The position numbers and the translations under genes were made by a program. A stretch of DNA of 64,000 bases. Source: an uncultured Chloroflexota bacterium (GTDB lineage Bacteria; Chloroflexota; Anaerolineae; Anaerolineales; Anaerolineaceae). Positions within the stretch are counted from its first letter, which is position 1. Each line of letters opens with the position of its first letter. Where the stretch lies: positions 1 through 64,000 of the forward strand of contig CADACE010000026.1 in NCBI GenBank assembly GCA_902786265.1. Direction: 5' to 3'. This document shows, in pieces, positions 7,762-16,717 of the stretch. The notes beneath the pieces are model-generated. The model was not told the DNA's origin. It ran no database searches and saw only the letters and a list, made by a program, of their open reading frames with translations.

Positions 7762-8937
7762 ATGATCAACAGAGCAGCAAAAGAGACACTTGAACGCTTA
7801 GCTTCACAATTTCCTGTTGTTGGGATAACAGGTCCCCGGCAAAGCGGGAAATCGACATTAGCCCAAAACACTTTTCCGGATAAACGATATGTCACCTTTG
7901 ATGACAGAAATATGCGTGAACTGGCAGCCGCAAATCCCGGCGATTTTCTCAGCGCCTTCCCGAATGGCGCTGTTATTGATGAGGCACAAAAGGTTCCTGA
8001 AATATTTGAAGCATTGAAATATCATGTTGATCAGTCAGCATGGACACCGGGAAAGTTTATATTAACAGGATCCAGCCAGTTTCACCTGAAAAAAAACATG
8101 TCGGAAAGCATGTCAGGCAGAGCGTCATTTTTGAACCTGCTCCCGTTTTCCGTACAGGAACTAAGCGCTGCCGGTTTGCTTCCGGAAAACCCTTATCCGC
8201 TGATTTTCAAAGGAACTTATCCGCCGCTGCACGACCCTGAAAAGCATTTTATACCATATGACTGGTTTGAAAGCTATATTGATACCTATATTGACCGGGA
8301 TGTGAAAGATTTGATCAATCCGGGCAACCTTTCAACCTTCCGGAAGTTTGTTCAGGTCTGTGCCGTTCACAGCGGGCAGCTTCTTTCCAAAGAAAGCATC
8401 GCGAGAGATGTCGGTGTATCCTCTCCGACGATCAGTTCATGGCTCTCGATTTTGGAGTCTTCCTATATCATTCACTTTCTGGAACCGGATTCAAATAACC
8501 TCGGAAAAACTGTCGTGAAAACACCAAAGCTCTATTTCCTTGATTCCGGCCTTTTGTGCCATCTGCTGAGGCTGGATTCGGTTGAAGATCTGCTGCTCAG
8601 CAGGCATAAAGGGGCAGTTGTTGAGACTTTTGCGGTCTCAGAGCTGCTGAAACAGCGCATGAACCTGGGAAAGAAGCCAAATCTGACTTTTTATCGCGAT
8701 ACCAGAGGGTTTGAAGTGGATACGATCGCGGATTGGAAACATACTTTTGCTATCGAAATCAAAAGCGCGAATGCTCCGGAATCAAAACTTTCCGCGAACA
8801 CCCGGAAATATCTGGAATTACGCAAGGATAAGAACACGAAAAACGCTGTGTTCTATCTCGGTGACCCCAGCATGACGATCAACGGAACCGCCTACGTCAG
8901 TTGGAAAGACTGGGGCAGCTTTCTGAACGCCTCATAA
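7762..8937 (+). CDS. AAA ATPase with DUF4143 domain (copy 2)
   Basis: This 391-residue protein is a second AAA_14/DUF4143 ATPase. Walker A reads GPRQSGKS near residues 26-33 and Walker B reads VIDEAQ. A winged-helix-like stretch (IARDVGVSSPTISSWLSILE) follows near residue 220. The C-terminal DUF4143 part includes 'YRDTRGFEVDTI...IEIKSA', the D/E-x-K arrangement of PD-(D/E)XK-like folds. It is shorter than copy 1 and closer to copy 3. The start follows a good GGAGGA site. The gene stands alone between the 23-bp array and a pair of ATTGCGCAAT palindromes, giving it the look of a self-contained cassette. Its role is unknown. Confidence 0.86.
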   Translation: MINRAAKETLERLASQFPVVGITGPRQSGKSTLAQNTFPDKRYVTFDDRNMRELAAANPGDFLSAFPNGAVIDEAQKVPEIFEALKYHVDQSAWTPGKFILTGSSQFHLKKNMSESMSGRASFLNLLPFSVQELSAAGLLPENPYPLIFKGTYPPLHDPEKHFIPYDWFESYIDTYIDRDVKDLINPGNLSTFRKFVQVCAVHSGQLLSKESIARDVGVSSPTISSWLSILESSYIIHFLEPDSNNLGKTVVKTPKLYFLDSGLLCHLLRLDSVEDLLLSRHKGAVVETFAVSELLKQRMNLGKKPNLTFYRDTRGFEVDTIADWKHTFAIEIKSANAPESKLSANTRKYLELRKDKNTKNAVFYLGDPSMTINGTAYVSWKDWGSFLNAS

Positions 8938-8938
8938 A

Positions 8939-8983
8939 ATTGCGCAATACAGGAGAACAAGTGTGTTACCTATATTGCGCAAT
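8939..8983. repeat. Pair of ATTGCGCAAT palindromes after ATPase copy 2
   Basis: The self-complementary decamer ATTGCGCAAT occurs at 8939-8948 and again at 8974-8983, starting right at the ATPase stop codon. The two copies can also pair with each other as an 11-bp stem. It could be a transcript end signal shared with the convergent epimerase gene, or a protein-binding site. Confidence 0.5.
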
Positions 8984-9026
8984 ATGAAAATGAAATGATT
9001 AATGCTGCCGGACAGAAGCGCCGGGG

Positions 9027-9995
9027 TTACTGCTGGTTGACCTTATACCAGTCCAGTGTTTCGCGGAGGCCGTCTTTGAAATTGACTTCCGGCTCGAAGC
9101 CGAGGAGTTCTTTTGCCAGCCTGGCGTCAGCGCAGAGGCGCTGGACGTCGGCCGGACGGCCGGGGCGGTATTCGATCTCACCTTTGTAGTCAAAATAGGC
9201 GCAGATCTCTTCCACCACTGCCTTCATGGAGATCTCGATTCCGGAGCCCAGGTTCACGATGTGGCCGCGGGATTTTTCGTTTTCGTAAGCCAGACGGAAG
9301 GCGCGGGCGGTGTCATGCACGTTGATGAAGTCGCGGGTCTGCAGTCCGGTGCCTTCCAGGACCGGTTTTTCTCCGTGCAGGATGCGGCGGGCTGTCAGCG
9401 GGATGATGGCTGCCAGCGCCAGATCGTTCTGGCGCGGTCCGTAGTTGTTGAAGGGACGGATGATGGAAATGTCATAATGCCAGACGTTATAGAAGGACAT
9501 GATCATCAGGTCCGCGGCGGCCTTCCCTGCGGCATAGGGTGTGGTGGGGTGCATGGGATGCTCCTCGTCCATCGGGGAATATTCCGCGGTGCCGTAGGCT
9601 TCGGAGGAGGAAGAATGGATCAGGGTCCTGAAGACGCCGTCTTCCATCAGGTGCATAAGGGTCTCGGCGATATCCACGTTGACCTTGTAAGCGGTAAACG
9701 GATTGAAGAATGAGTAATTCAGCGCGATGGTGGCGAGATTGAAGACGACTTCCACATCTTCCTTCTTCATCACCGCTTTCATCGTCCCCAGATCCCGGGC
9801 GTCATCGCGGTAAACGATCACCCGCCCCGGATAATTCGTCCGGGCATCAGCGATATTGCGGTCTTTCCCGAGGAAGAAGTTATCGACGATCACGACTTTC
9901 TCCGCTCCGGCAGCCAGAAGGGTATCTGTCAGGTGCGAGCCGATAAACCCGGCACCGCCGGTGATGAGTACGTTTTTCCCCTGAATACTATTCAT
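9027..9995 (-). CDS. NAD-dependent nucleotide-sugar epimerase/dehydratase
   Basis: This 322-residue protein is an extended short-chain dehydrogenase acting on nucleotide sugars. The NAD-binding GGAGFIG is at residues 13-19, and the catalytic pair Y154 and K158 (YAAGK) is preceded by S129-S131. The C-terminal 'RPGRPADVQRL' region is typical of UDP-glucose 4-epimerase or UDP-glucuronate decarboxylase relatives. The exact sugar cannot be read from the sequence. It lies with another epimerase (11024-12049) and a sugar nucleotidyltransferase (12213-13223) on the same strand, which suggests surface polysaccharide or glycan precursor synthesis. Confidence 0.9.
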   Translation of the reverse strand: MNSIQGKNVLITGGAGFIGSHLTDTLLAAGAEKVVIVDNFFLGKDRNIADARTNYPGRVIVYRDDARDLGTMKAVMKKEDVEVVFNLATIALNYSFFNPFTAYKVNVDIAETLMHLMEDGVFRTLIHSSSSEAYGTAEYSPMDEEHPMHPTTPYAAGKAAADLMIMSFYNVWHYDISIIRPFNNYGPRQNDLALAAIIPLTARRILHGEKPVLEGTGLQTRDFINVHDTARAFRLAYENEKSRGHIVNLGSGIEISMKAVVEEICAYFDYKGEIEYRPGRPADVQRLCADARLAKELLGFEPEVNFKDGLRETLDWYKVNQQ

Positions 9996-10041
9996 TTGTT
10001 TTCCTCCATTTTTTATTGTATCTGTTCAGAACGAAGCACAC

Positions 10042-10083
10042 GAGCTCAGTCCCTGGTCCCTGACCCCTGAATCCCGGTCCCTT
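10042..10083. repeat. Word-like spacer repeat (CCCTGGTCCCTGACCCCTGA)
   Basis: Tandem variations of CCCTGGTCCCTGACCCCTGAA fill the space before the metallophosphoesterase stop. The reverse complement matches a stretch inside the coding sequence at about 51783-51817 and resembles 112-165. Confidence 0.6.
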
Positions 10084-10087
10084 TCAG

Positions 10088-10927
10088 CTATGCATACGCA
10101 GGACTTGTCTTTATGATCCGTTTTTTCACGAACACACGATTATTTGAGAGATAGACGACTTCTCCCGGATTGTTGATCCGCGGGAGAAGCGTCGGATTGG
10201 AGATTCCCCTGCTGATGACCAGACGGTCGTCATGCACGCCGGAAGTCAGCGGCGGAAAAAACCCCTGTCCCGGGGCAAAGACGCCCTGCCAGTCCCCTTT
10301 GAACAGGGAAAAATACCGCCACTGCCCGCCATGCGCGTGCCCGGAAAGGATCAGGTCAATTTTTCTCTCCCGCAGATATTGCGGATAATATTCCGGGTGA
10401 TGGCATAAGAGGATCCTGTATCCGCCCTGGCTTTCAAAATCAGAGAGCCAGCCTGTATCCGGGCTGATCCGCATGGATTTCAGGGATTTGACCGGGACAG
10501 GGAAGAGGCCCTTTTCCGGATGCGCGTTCCGGATCGCCTGATAGGCGGTGTAGTAAGCTGAACTGAGCCCTCCGATGACGATGCCTTTATATTTTACCCA
10601 GCTGTTATCCAGGATCATGGTACCGGTGGCGGAAATAATATCAAGATCCTCCGCTGAAAGCATCCATTCATGATTGCCGGGACTGAGAAATGTCGGCGCG
10701 ATTTGGGTGCATCCGCGCAGAAGTTCAAGACCGCTGCTTCCGTTTGTGTAAATATTCAGCCGGGTCTCGTCCGGTTTATCTCCATAGATCAGGTCGCCCG
10801 CGATCAGGATGAGCCTCGGTTTGTTCCGCTCAAGAGATTTCAGCACAGGGATCGGATCCGAATTATGAAAATCGGAAAGAAGAGCAGCAAATATAGGACA
10901 GTGAATGTTATAAAATGTGTCTTTCAA
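10088..10927 (-). CDS. Calcineurin-type metallophosphoesterase
   Basis: This 279-residue protein is a dinuclear metallophosphoesterase. The five metal-binding blocks are all visible in order: SDFH, GDLIYG, SPGNHEW, CHHPEYY and SGHAHGGQ. These resemble the YkuE/YaeI group of membrane-lipid pyrophosphatases and phosphodiesterases, but the usual N-terminal membrane segment is missing, so a soluble form is likely. The start is TTG: no in-frame ATG exists before an upstream stop, and AGGAAG lies a little distance upstream. The substrate is unknown. Confidence 0.83.
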   Translation of the reverse strand: MKDTFYNIHCPIFAALLSDFHNSDPIPVLKSLERNKPRLILIAGDLIYGDKPDETRLNIYTNGSSGLELLRGCTQIAPTFLSPGNHEWMLSAEDLDIISATGTMILDNSWVKYKGIVIGGLSSAYYTAYQAIRNAHPEKGLFPVPVKSLKSMRISPDTGWLSDFESQGGYRILLCHHPEYYPQYLRERKIDLILSGHAHGGQWRYFSLFKGDWQGVFAPGQGFFPPLTSGVHDDRLVISRGISNPTLLPRINNPGEVVYLSNNRVFVKKRIIKTSPAYA

Positions 10928-11023
10928 TGCTATTGCTCTTCCTTTTATGCGTATAGTTTATAACTGTGTGCCCAGTCCGGGGTTTCTCTCGGAACCATCC
11001 CTGCTGGTTTATTCCCGGATCCT

Positions 11024-12049
11024 TCAGACCGCAGCTTTGGAGCTTTCCAGCGCTGCGATCACGCGGTCGCACCATTCATCGAACTCCGGGTCAGGGCGCT
11101 GACATTCTTCCGGATGAGACAGAATATAGTCGAGTGCGATACGGACACCCCGGTGGAAGGGGATGGTTGTGCACATGGTGTTGGCGAGCCGTTTGAGCTT
11201 GCTGTTGTCAAATACCACGGAAACCGCTTTATCCCCGATCAGGCTGCCTTCCAGGTCGTAGCCGTATTTCTCCCCGACCGCAGCCAGATATTCGCTGGAA
11301 ACATGATAGGCGTGAAGCTCCACACCGAGCGCGTCGGCGATGGTCTGGTAGATCTGGTTCCAGGTCAGGACTTCATCTCCGGTGATCTGGAAAGCTTCAC
11401 CGATGGCGTGACGGTTGCCCATGAGCGCGGTGTATCCCACTGCAAAATCCTCATTGAAGGTCAGATGCCACAGGCTGGTGCCGTCGCCCTGGATGATGAC
11501 CGGCTTCCCTTCCAGCATACGTTTGATGACCTGCCAGGAGCCGTTTTTACCGTGGACACCCAGCGGAATGCTGCGTTCGTCGTAGGTGTGGCTGGGACGG
11601 ACGATGGTGACCGGAAAGCCTTCTTCACGGTATTTCTTCATCAGGAATTCCTCACAGGCAATCTTGTTGCGGGAGTATTCCCAATGCGGATTGGAAAGCG
11701 TTGTCCCCTCGGTGATGATGTACCCCGCCGCCGGTTTGTGGTAGGCAGAGGCGGAGCTGATATAGATATACTGACGGGTGCGGTCCTTGAACAGGCGGTA
11801 ATCCCGTTCTACCTGGTCGGGCGTGAAGCCGATGAATTCGCAGACTACATCAAAGACGGTATCTCCGATAGCTTTGAGGACGGTTTCCTCATCGTTGATA
11901 TCCGCGATGATCTGGAGAACGTTTTCCGGCACGATCCGTCCGCGGTTCCCGCGGTTGATCATCCACACTTCCCAGAGCGGGTCTGCTGCCAGTTTTTTCA
12001 TGATCGCGGTGCTGATCGTTCCCGTTCCGCCGATAAATAATGCTTTCAT
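11024..12049 (-). CDS. NAD-dependent epimerase/dehydratase family protein
   Basis: This 341-residue protein is an atypical extended short-chain dehydrogenase. It has an N-terminal GGTGTIS nucleotide-binding loop (residues 7-13), YISSASAY for the serine region, and a catalytic YSRNK pair at Y125 and K129. The C-terminal half contains 'WHLTFNEDFAVGY' and 'TWNQIYQTIADAL', typical of isoflavone-reductase-like and NDP-sugar reductase relatives. The substrate is not predictable. It is transcribed with the neighbouring nucleotidyltransferase and epimerase, though a hairpin separates it from the nucleotidyltransferase. Confidence 0.85.
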   Translation of the reverse strand: MKALFIGGTGTISTAIMKKLAADPLWEVWMINRGNRGRIVPENVLQIIADINDEETVLKAIGDTVFDVVCEFIGFTPDQVERDYRLFKDRTRQYIYISSASAYHKPAAGYIITEGTTLSNPHWEYSRNKIACEEFLMKKYREEGFPVTIVRPSHTYDERSIPLGVHGKNGSWQVIKRMLEGKPVIIQGDGTSLWHLTFNEDFAVGYTALMGNRHAIGEAFQITGDEVLTWNQIYQTIADALGVELHAYHVSSEYLAAVGEKYGYDLEGSLIGDKAVSVVFDNSKLKRLANTMCTTIPFHRGVRIALDYILSHPEECQRPDPEFDEWCDRVIAALESSKAAV

Positions 12050-12105
12050 AATAACTCCTGATAATGGTGGTCAGTATAAAGAATAGGTTCTTCTTAATTA
12101 TACAA

Positions 12106-12135
12106 ACAGGGAGGGCTGAAAACCACCCTCCCTGT
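12106..12135 (-). terminator. Intrinsic terminator after the nucleotidyltransferase
   Basis: A perfect 10-bp stem (ACAGGGAGGG / CCCTCCCTGT) with a 10-nt loop is followed on the minus strand by TTTGTATAATT. It lies about 80 nt beyond the stop of the gene at 12213-13223. Confidence 0.65.
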
Positions 12136-12183
12136 AATTATATAACGAAATCTTCAGAAGTAAATCAGCAAGTCAATGAAGCT

Positions 12184-12214
12184 GCTGACCACTGACTACT
12201 GATCACTGACAACT
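12184..12214. repeat. Word-like spacer repeat (TGACCACTGATCACTGAC)
   Basis: Tandem variants of TGACCACTGACTACTGATC run up to the nucleotidyltransferase stop codon. A near copy is found at 23029-23058 and a diverged one near 25097-25122. Confidence 0.65.
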
Positions 12215-13223
12215 AAAGCTCCGCTTTGCAGTTGTCGCCGAGGAACAGCTTGCGATCTGTGGCGATTACGTCCACATCGGCGCCAAGCATGGTCTCATGG
12301 GCGACCAGACCGGAAATATTGGTGCGTTTGTCAAGAATGGTGTCCTGCAGCACGCAGTTGGTGACCTTGCAGCCCGCGGCGATGGAGACATACGGACCGA
12401 TCACGGAGCGTTCCACGACAGCGGTGGGATCCACATAAACCGGCGGGATGATGACGACGCCTTCGCGCTTTGCGGCTTCGGCGGAGTTGTCATTGCCCTG
12501 TTCGAGGAAGAAGCGGTTGGTGGAAATCACGGTTCCCGGAACGCCGGCATCCACCCAGGCGTTGGTTTCCTGAATGCCGAAATCATCACCGCGTTCCAGC
12601 ATGATGTTGATGCCGTCGGCGATGTAGAACTCATTCTTCAGGGAGATGTTCTTTTCGATCTGCTCTTCAATGGCACTGATGAGCTTGCGGCCGTCTTTGA
12701 AGTAATAGAAGCCGACGATGACCATCTTGTGTTCCATCGTAGGCGGTTTTTCAATGAAGTGCTGCACACGGCCGTTTTCATCCAGAACGGCGGCGCCGAA
12801 GCGGCGGGGATCCTCGGTGTACTGGCACCAGGCGAGACCGTCACGCTGTTCGTCCTTGAGGACGGAAAGGTCGACATGGATCAGAGTATCGGCGAAGGTC
12901 ATGATCATCGGGCTGTCGATGAGGTCTTTCGCGCAATAGACCGCGTGTGACTGGCCTTTCATCTCTTCCTGAATAACGTACTTGCAGTTCAGATTCGGGT
13001 AATTCTCTTCCATGTAGGTCTTGATGGACCAGCCATTCGGGGAGATCACGAAGATGTATTCCGGTTCCCAGTCATTGCTCAGGTCTTTGAATTCATCCAG
13101 CAGGTAGTCCAGGGAGGTTCTCCCTGCAATAGCGACGAGCGGCTTCGGTTTGGACCAGGTCAGCGGGCGCAGACGGGAACCAAAACCGGCGGTAAGGATA
13201 ACGATTTGAATCTTCTGTTTCAT
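12213..13223 (-). CDS. Sugar-1-phosphate nucleotidyltransferase
   Basis: This 336-residue enzyme activates sugar-1-phosphates to nucleotide sugars. The N-terminal signature GFGSRLRPLTWSKPKP, with its pyrophosphorylase arginine and lysines, is intact. The C-terminal part (PPVYVDPTAVVERSVIGPYV) forms the hexapeptide left-handed beta-helix seen in GlmU-like and mannose-1-phosphate guanylyltransferase-like enzymes. The start at 13223 is preferred because the family fold begins at MKQKIQIVILTAG and a GTGAGG site precedes it; an open frame extends further upstream without homology. Its neighbours are two epimerases, so it likely feeds the same glycan pathway. Confidence 0.88.
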   Translation of the reverse strand: MKQKIQIVILTAGFGSRLRPLTWSKPKPLVAIAGRTSLDYLLDEFKDLSNDWEPEYIFVISPNGWSIKTYMEENYPNLNCKYVIQEEMKGQSHAVYCAKDLIDSPMIMTFADTLIHVDLSVLKDEQRDGLAWCQYTEDPRRFGAAVLDENGRVQHFIEKPPTMEHKMVIVGFYYFKDGRKLISAIEEQIEKNISLKNEFYIADGINIMLERGDDFGIQETNAWVDAGVPGTVISTNRFFLEQGNDNSAEAAKREGVVIIPPVYVDPTAVVERSVIGPYVSIAAGCKVTNCVLQDTILDKRTNISGLVAHETMLGADVDVIATDRKLFLGDNCKAEL

Positions 13224-13275
13224 CAGGACAACCTCACTTGTTTTTACAGTTTTGTTTAATTTTACTATAAAACCG

Positions 13276-13307
13276 GGGCAGAATTCAATCTCGTTTGAAT
13301 TCTGCCC
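13276..13307. terminator. Perfect 13-bp hairpin between two minus-strand genes
   Basis: GGGCAGAATTCAA pairs perfectly with TTGAATTCTGCCC around a 6-nt loop. On the minus strand it is followed by CGGTTTTATAG, a weak T run, and it could end the transcript of the small secreted protein gene at 13473-13775. Confidence 0.55.
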
Positions 13308-13472
13308 GAAAAAACCATATACTGTACACATTCGGACTGATCAAACCGGAAAAACCGCTTCCGCCGGGATGTCTTTGCCAAAGATCCGGATCCACCGATA
13401 AGTCAATAAAGGCGGCCTTTCCGGTACCTGCCCTCCGGCACAGAAGTCCTTTTTCAGACTTTTCCCGCGGAT

Positions 13473-13775
13473 TCAATTCATGTGTTCTGTCAGCCAGCTG
13501 TATGAGACAGCGGCTTCGAACTGATAATTGGGGTCGCCCCGTTCAAAGGTGGTGAAGTTCAGCCAGGATTCTTCCGGGATGAACATTACGTCAAGTTCCC
13601 CTTTGTCCGCGATCTGAAAATGGACAGGCTGTGAAAAGTCGATCATGTCTTCGTTGAAATAAATCATGAAATCGCCCTCCACCCGCATCGGTGCGGTGAG
13701 CGTTTGGGCGCAGACGGAGCCAGCCGTGATGATAAAGATGATGGAAAGTATCATTAGTCCCCAAATTTTTCTCAT
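13473..13775 (-). CDS. Small secreted protein of unknown function
   Basis: This 100-residue protein begins with a clear signal peptide (basic MRK, hydrophobic core, cleavage after SVCA near residue 23). The mature part of about 77 residues has no recognisable domain; it is acidic and aromatic, with no cysteine after cleavage. It lies divergent from the secreted 5'-nucleotidase gene at 13919, so an exported function is plausible. Coding potential is supported by the signal peptide and the isolated position; the function is unknown. Confidence 0.6.
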   Translation of the reverse strand: MRKIWGLMILSIIFIITAGSVCAQTLTAPMRVEGDFMIYFNEDMIDFSQPVHFQIADKGELDVMFIPEESWLNFTTFERGDPNYQFEAAVSYSWLTEHMN

Positions 13776-13826
13776 GGTATTTCTTCTTTGCCTGTTTGAA
13801 TTTCCGGGAATTCTGGAATTTGAATG

Positions 13827-13855
13827 TTGTCAGGAATTTTAATAACGATTATAAT
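13827..13855 (+). promoter_or_regulatory. Sigma-70-type promoter for the 5'-nucleotidase gene
   Basis: TTGTCA at 13827-13832 and TATAAT at 13850-13855 are separated by exactly 17 nt, and the coding start lies 64 nt downstream of the -10 box. Confidence 0.75.
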
Positions 13856-13873
13856 AAAGATACTGATTGTCTG

Positions 13874-13893
13874 TCCCGGTTTCGGGATTTTTT
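13874..13893 (+). promoter_or_regulatory. Terminator-like hairpin in the 5'-nucleotidase leader
   Basis: Just after the promoter, TCCCG pairs with CGGGA around a GTTT loop, and six T residues follow. It is short, but placed where an attenuator would act; no competing antiterminator was worked out. Confidence 0.35.
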
Positions 13894-13918
13894 GTTCACT
13901 CGATGAAAGGAGCTTTTT

Positions 13919-15757
13919 ATGAAATGTTGCCATAAGTCTTTGATTCTGTTGTTGGCTGTTGTCCTGCTGGCTGCTTTGATTCCGGGGATGGCTTTCGCGG
14001 AAGATGATGACATCCATGTTGTTATTCTCGCGACATCCGATCTGCACGGGAATATCTGGAGCTATTCTTATGAGGACAATGCCGAAACCGCTAATAACGG
14101 TATGGCGCGCCTGTATACGTATATCAAACAGGTCCGTGAGGAAAATCCGATCGTTTACCTGGTGGATGCCGGTGATGATATTCAGGGGACCATCATGACG
14201 GATGACCTTGCCAACAAGGCTCCCGATGAACCGCATCCGGTTATCGAGGCCATGAATTTCATGGGCTATGACTCGATGACGCTGGGCAACCATGAGTTCA
14301 ACTGGGGCATCGACACCATGATGAAGATCCTCAGTCAGGCAAAATTCCCTGTGCTGGGGCAGAATGTCCTGAACCAGGACGGCAGCTATGTGACCGGAGC
14401 GGGCTGGACCATCATCGACCGCGGCGGCGTCAAGCTGGCTGTCATCGGTGTCTGCACCCCGGATATCCCGATTTGGGACGGCGGCAAACAGGGTATTGAT
14501 GAAACCATCTTCGAACCCGGCGATTCCGCTGTAAAGAAAGCGATCCAGGAAATCGGTGATCAGGCTGATATCATCCTCGTTTCTGCCCATATGGGACAGT
14601 TCGCCGAATTTGATGAAGACGGCGGTTCCGATGCCGGTGAAAAGATCATTGAGGAAAATCCGGAAGTTGATATCCTTCAGGTTGCCCATATGCACATCAC
14701 CGTCAATGGCTATGTAAATGAAACACCGATTATCGGTGTCCGCAACGCCGGCCGTGAAATCGGACGTATTGATGTAACGCTCGACAAGGATCACAAAATC
14801 AAAACCATTGCGACCTCTATCGTTGATATGGCTGATTACGAACCGAGCGAAGAAATCCGCGAGATCCCGGTCGTGAAAGACCTGCATGAAAAGACCATCG
14901 ACTTTATCTTTGGCGGCGGAAGCGGTGAAGCCGATGAGGAGTACGAACCGCTCGGCGTTACCACGGCGAAGTTCCAGCCGGAAAATGAGATCCTCGGCCT
15001 GCCGGAAGGCAAACTGCGTGATACCGCGGTCATGGACCTGATCCTTAATATCCAGCTGGCTGAGTCCGGCGCTGATGTCACTGCCTGTGCCCTGTTCAAG
15101 GATACAAGCGACCTGCCGGAAGGTAATATCAACTACGGCAACATCTTCGATATTTACAAATTCGATAATACCCTTTACCGCATGACCGTCACCGGCAAGG
15201 AACTGAAGGGTTATATGGAATGGGCTGCTGAATGCTATAACCAGTGGCAGCCGGGTGATATCAACATCTCCTTCGATCCGGAATATCCGGGCTATCTCTA
15301 TGATATGTTCCAGGGCGTTGATTACGAGATCAACCTCTCCAAGCCGAAGGGCGAACGCATCGAGAACGTCATGTTCCATGGTGAACCGCTGTCCGACGAT
15401 CAGATCCTGACGCTTGCTGTCAACAACTACCGCTATTCCTCCGGCATTAAGGCCAAGAACCTGGCGGCAGGCAAGCGTGAATGGGAATCCTCCAACTCCA
15501 TCCGTGATATGATCGTCGCTTACTTCGACGCGAATTCTCCGGTGGAACCGACAGTTGACAACAACTGGAAGATCACCGGTGTTGACCTGGGCGAAAGCGA
15601 TCCGCGCCGCGCTGAGATCATTGCCTGGATCAACGAAGGCTTGCTGCCGACACCGTACAACCAGAGCTACAACCTGGCTGACTATGACACCCTGGCCGCC
15701 GAAGCGGAAGCCAACCGCGCCGCGGGTGCCGAATTTGAAAGCGATAAAACGCATTGA
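13919..15757 (+). CDS. Secreted 5'-nucleotidase / 2',3'-cyclic phosphodiesterase family
   Basis: This 612-residue exported phosphoesterase likely releases nucleosides from nucleotides outside the membrane. A signal peptide ends near residue 27 (GMAFA). The metallophosphatase domain follows, with SDLHGNIW, DAGDDIQG, LGNHEFNWG, SAHMGQ and AHMHITVNG supplying the metal ligands. The C-terminal 5_nucleotid_C domain (about residues 350-540) contains 'YKFDNTLYRMTVTGKELKGYME', which is broken here into short words because it is long. A purine nucleoside phosphorylase gene follows downstream, consistent with nucleoside salvage. A good promoter and an AAAGGAG site precede the start. Confidence 0.92.
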   Translation: MKCCHKSLILLLAVVLLAALIPGMAFAEDDDIHVVILATSDLHGNIWSYSYEDNAETANNGMARLYTYIKQVREENPIVYLVDAGDDIQGTIMTDDLANKAPDEPHPVIEAMNFMGYDSMTLGNHEFNWGIDTMMKILSQAKFPVLGQNVLNQDGSYVTGAGWTIIDRGGVKLAVIGVCTPDIPIWDGGKQGIDETIFEPGDSAVKKAIQEIGDQADIILVSAHMGQFAEFDEDGGSDAGEKIIEENPEVDILQVAHMHITVNGYVNETPIIGVRNAGREIGRIDVTLDKDHKIKTIATSIVDMADYEPSEEIREIPVVKDLHEKTIDFIFGGGSGEADEEYEPLGVTTAKFQPENEILGLPEGKLRDTAVMDLILNIQLAESGADVTACALFKDTSDLPEGNINYGNIFDIYKFDNTLYRMTVTGKELKGYMEWAAECYNQWQPGDINISFDPEYPGYLYDMFQGVDYEINLSKPKGERIENVMFHGEPLSDDQILTLAVNNYRYSSGIKAKNLAAGKREWESSNSIRDMIVAYFDANSPVEPTVDNNWKITGVDLGESDPRRAEIIAWINEGLLPTPYNQSYNLADYDTLAAEAEANRAAGAEFESDKTH

Positions 15758-15816
15758 TCCGTGATTTGTTCGGGTCTGAGGTCTGATCCGAATCTTTAGT
15801 GAAATGTTATGAAACA

Positions 15817-15846
15817 GGGAGGAGCTTTTGCGGGCTCCTCCCTTTT
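15817..15846 (+). terminator. Intrinsic terminator after the 5'-nucleotidase
   Basis: A 9-bp GC-rich stem (GGGAGGAGC / GCTCCTCCC) with an 8-nt loop is followed by TTTT. It separates the nucleotidase from deoD. Confidence 0.85.
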
Positions 15847-15906
15847 CAGTTTCCATTATTGACTGCCAAACCTTTAAACCATGACCACGATTCCCCGATT
15901 ATGCGT

Positions 15907-15912
15907 TATAAT
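15907..15912 (+). promoter_or_regulatory. Probable -10 box for deoD
   Basis: A perfect TATAAT lies 55 nt before the deoD start. No clear -35 hexamer is found at the normal distance. Confidence 0.45.
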
Positions 15913-15967
15913 GAATTCAGTGATTAACCGCGGTCAGGTACCGCGAAAACAAAACAAGGAGTACACA

Positions 15968-16681
15968 ATGGCTAATACACCTACCCCGCATAACAGTGCC
16001 AAATTGGGTGAGATCGCGAAGACCGTCCTGATGCCGGGCGATCCGCTGCGCGCGAAATTCATTGCTGAAAATTTCCTCGAGAACGCGAAACTCGTAAACA
16101 AGGTCCGGAATGCTTTCTGCTATACCGGTACATACCAGGGAAAAGAAGTCTCCGTGATGGGGTCCGGCATGGGCATGCCCTCCATCGGCATTTACAGCTA
16201 TGAGCTGTTCAATTTCTATGACGTCGATCAGATCATCCGCATCGGATCCGCAGGGGCTTTGGCAGAGGGACTGCAGCTTTACGATATCGTTATCGGACAG
16301 GCAGCCGCGACCAACTCCAATTATTTCGGTTATCTGCATCTGCCGGGTACTCCGGCGCTGTGCGGCGATTATGAACTGATCGAAAAGTCCGTCGCCTACG
16401 CCAAAGAACACAACCTGCGCTATCGGGTCGGCCCGATCCTTTCCAGTGATCCTTTCTACGGAAACCCGGAGGATACAAAGAAATGGGCTGATTTCGGTGT
16501 TCTGGCAGTCGAAATGGAAGCGGCAGCCCTTTACACCAACGCCATCCAGGCGGGGAAGAAAGCCCTGGCAATTCTCACCATCTCCGATATTGTCTTTGGT
16601 GAGAATCCCCCGATCACCACAGCCGAGGAACGGGAAACCAAGTTCACGGATATGATGGGCATGGCGCTGTCACTGGCTTAG
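15968..16681 (+). CDS. deoD: Purine nucleoside phosphorylase, DeoD type
   Basis: This 237-residue cytoplasmic enzyme splits purine nucleosides with phosphate into base and ribose-1-phosphate. It shows the PNP/UDP phosphorylase family signature: MPGDPLRAK near the N-terminus, GSGMGMPSIGIYSYEL, the conserved glutamate in VEMEAAALY, and the catalytic aspartate in ILTISD. The ATG at 15968 is chosen because AAGGAG lies seven nt upstream and the fold begins with TPHNSAKLGEIA; an open frame extends 29 codons further without homology. The location after a secreted nucleotidase fits extracellular nucleotide salvage. Confidence 0.95.
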   Translation: MANTPTPHNSAKLGEIAKTVLMPGDPLRAKFIAENFLENAKLVNKVRNAFCYTGTYQGKEVSVMGSGMGMPSIGIYSYELFNFYDVDQIIRIGSAGALAEGLQLYDIVIGQAAATNSNYFGYLHLPGTPALCGDYELIEKSVAYAKEHNLRYRVGPILSSDPFYGNPEDTKKWADFGVLAVEMEAAALYTNAIQAGKKALAILTISDIVFGENPPITTAEERETKFTDMMGMALSLA

Positions 16682-16717
16682 TTGTTTCGTTAGATTCCTG
16701 CGGCGCAGTTCGAAACA

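Noticed and set aside
13772-15856. A 694-residue open frame on the minus strand
   Set aside because: It mirrors the 5'-nucleotidase, which has a signal peptide, metal motifs, a promoter and a ribosome site. The antisense frame has no recognisable domain.
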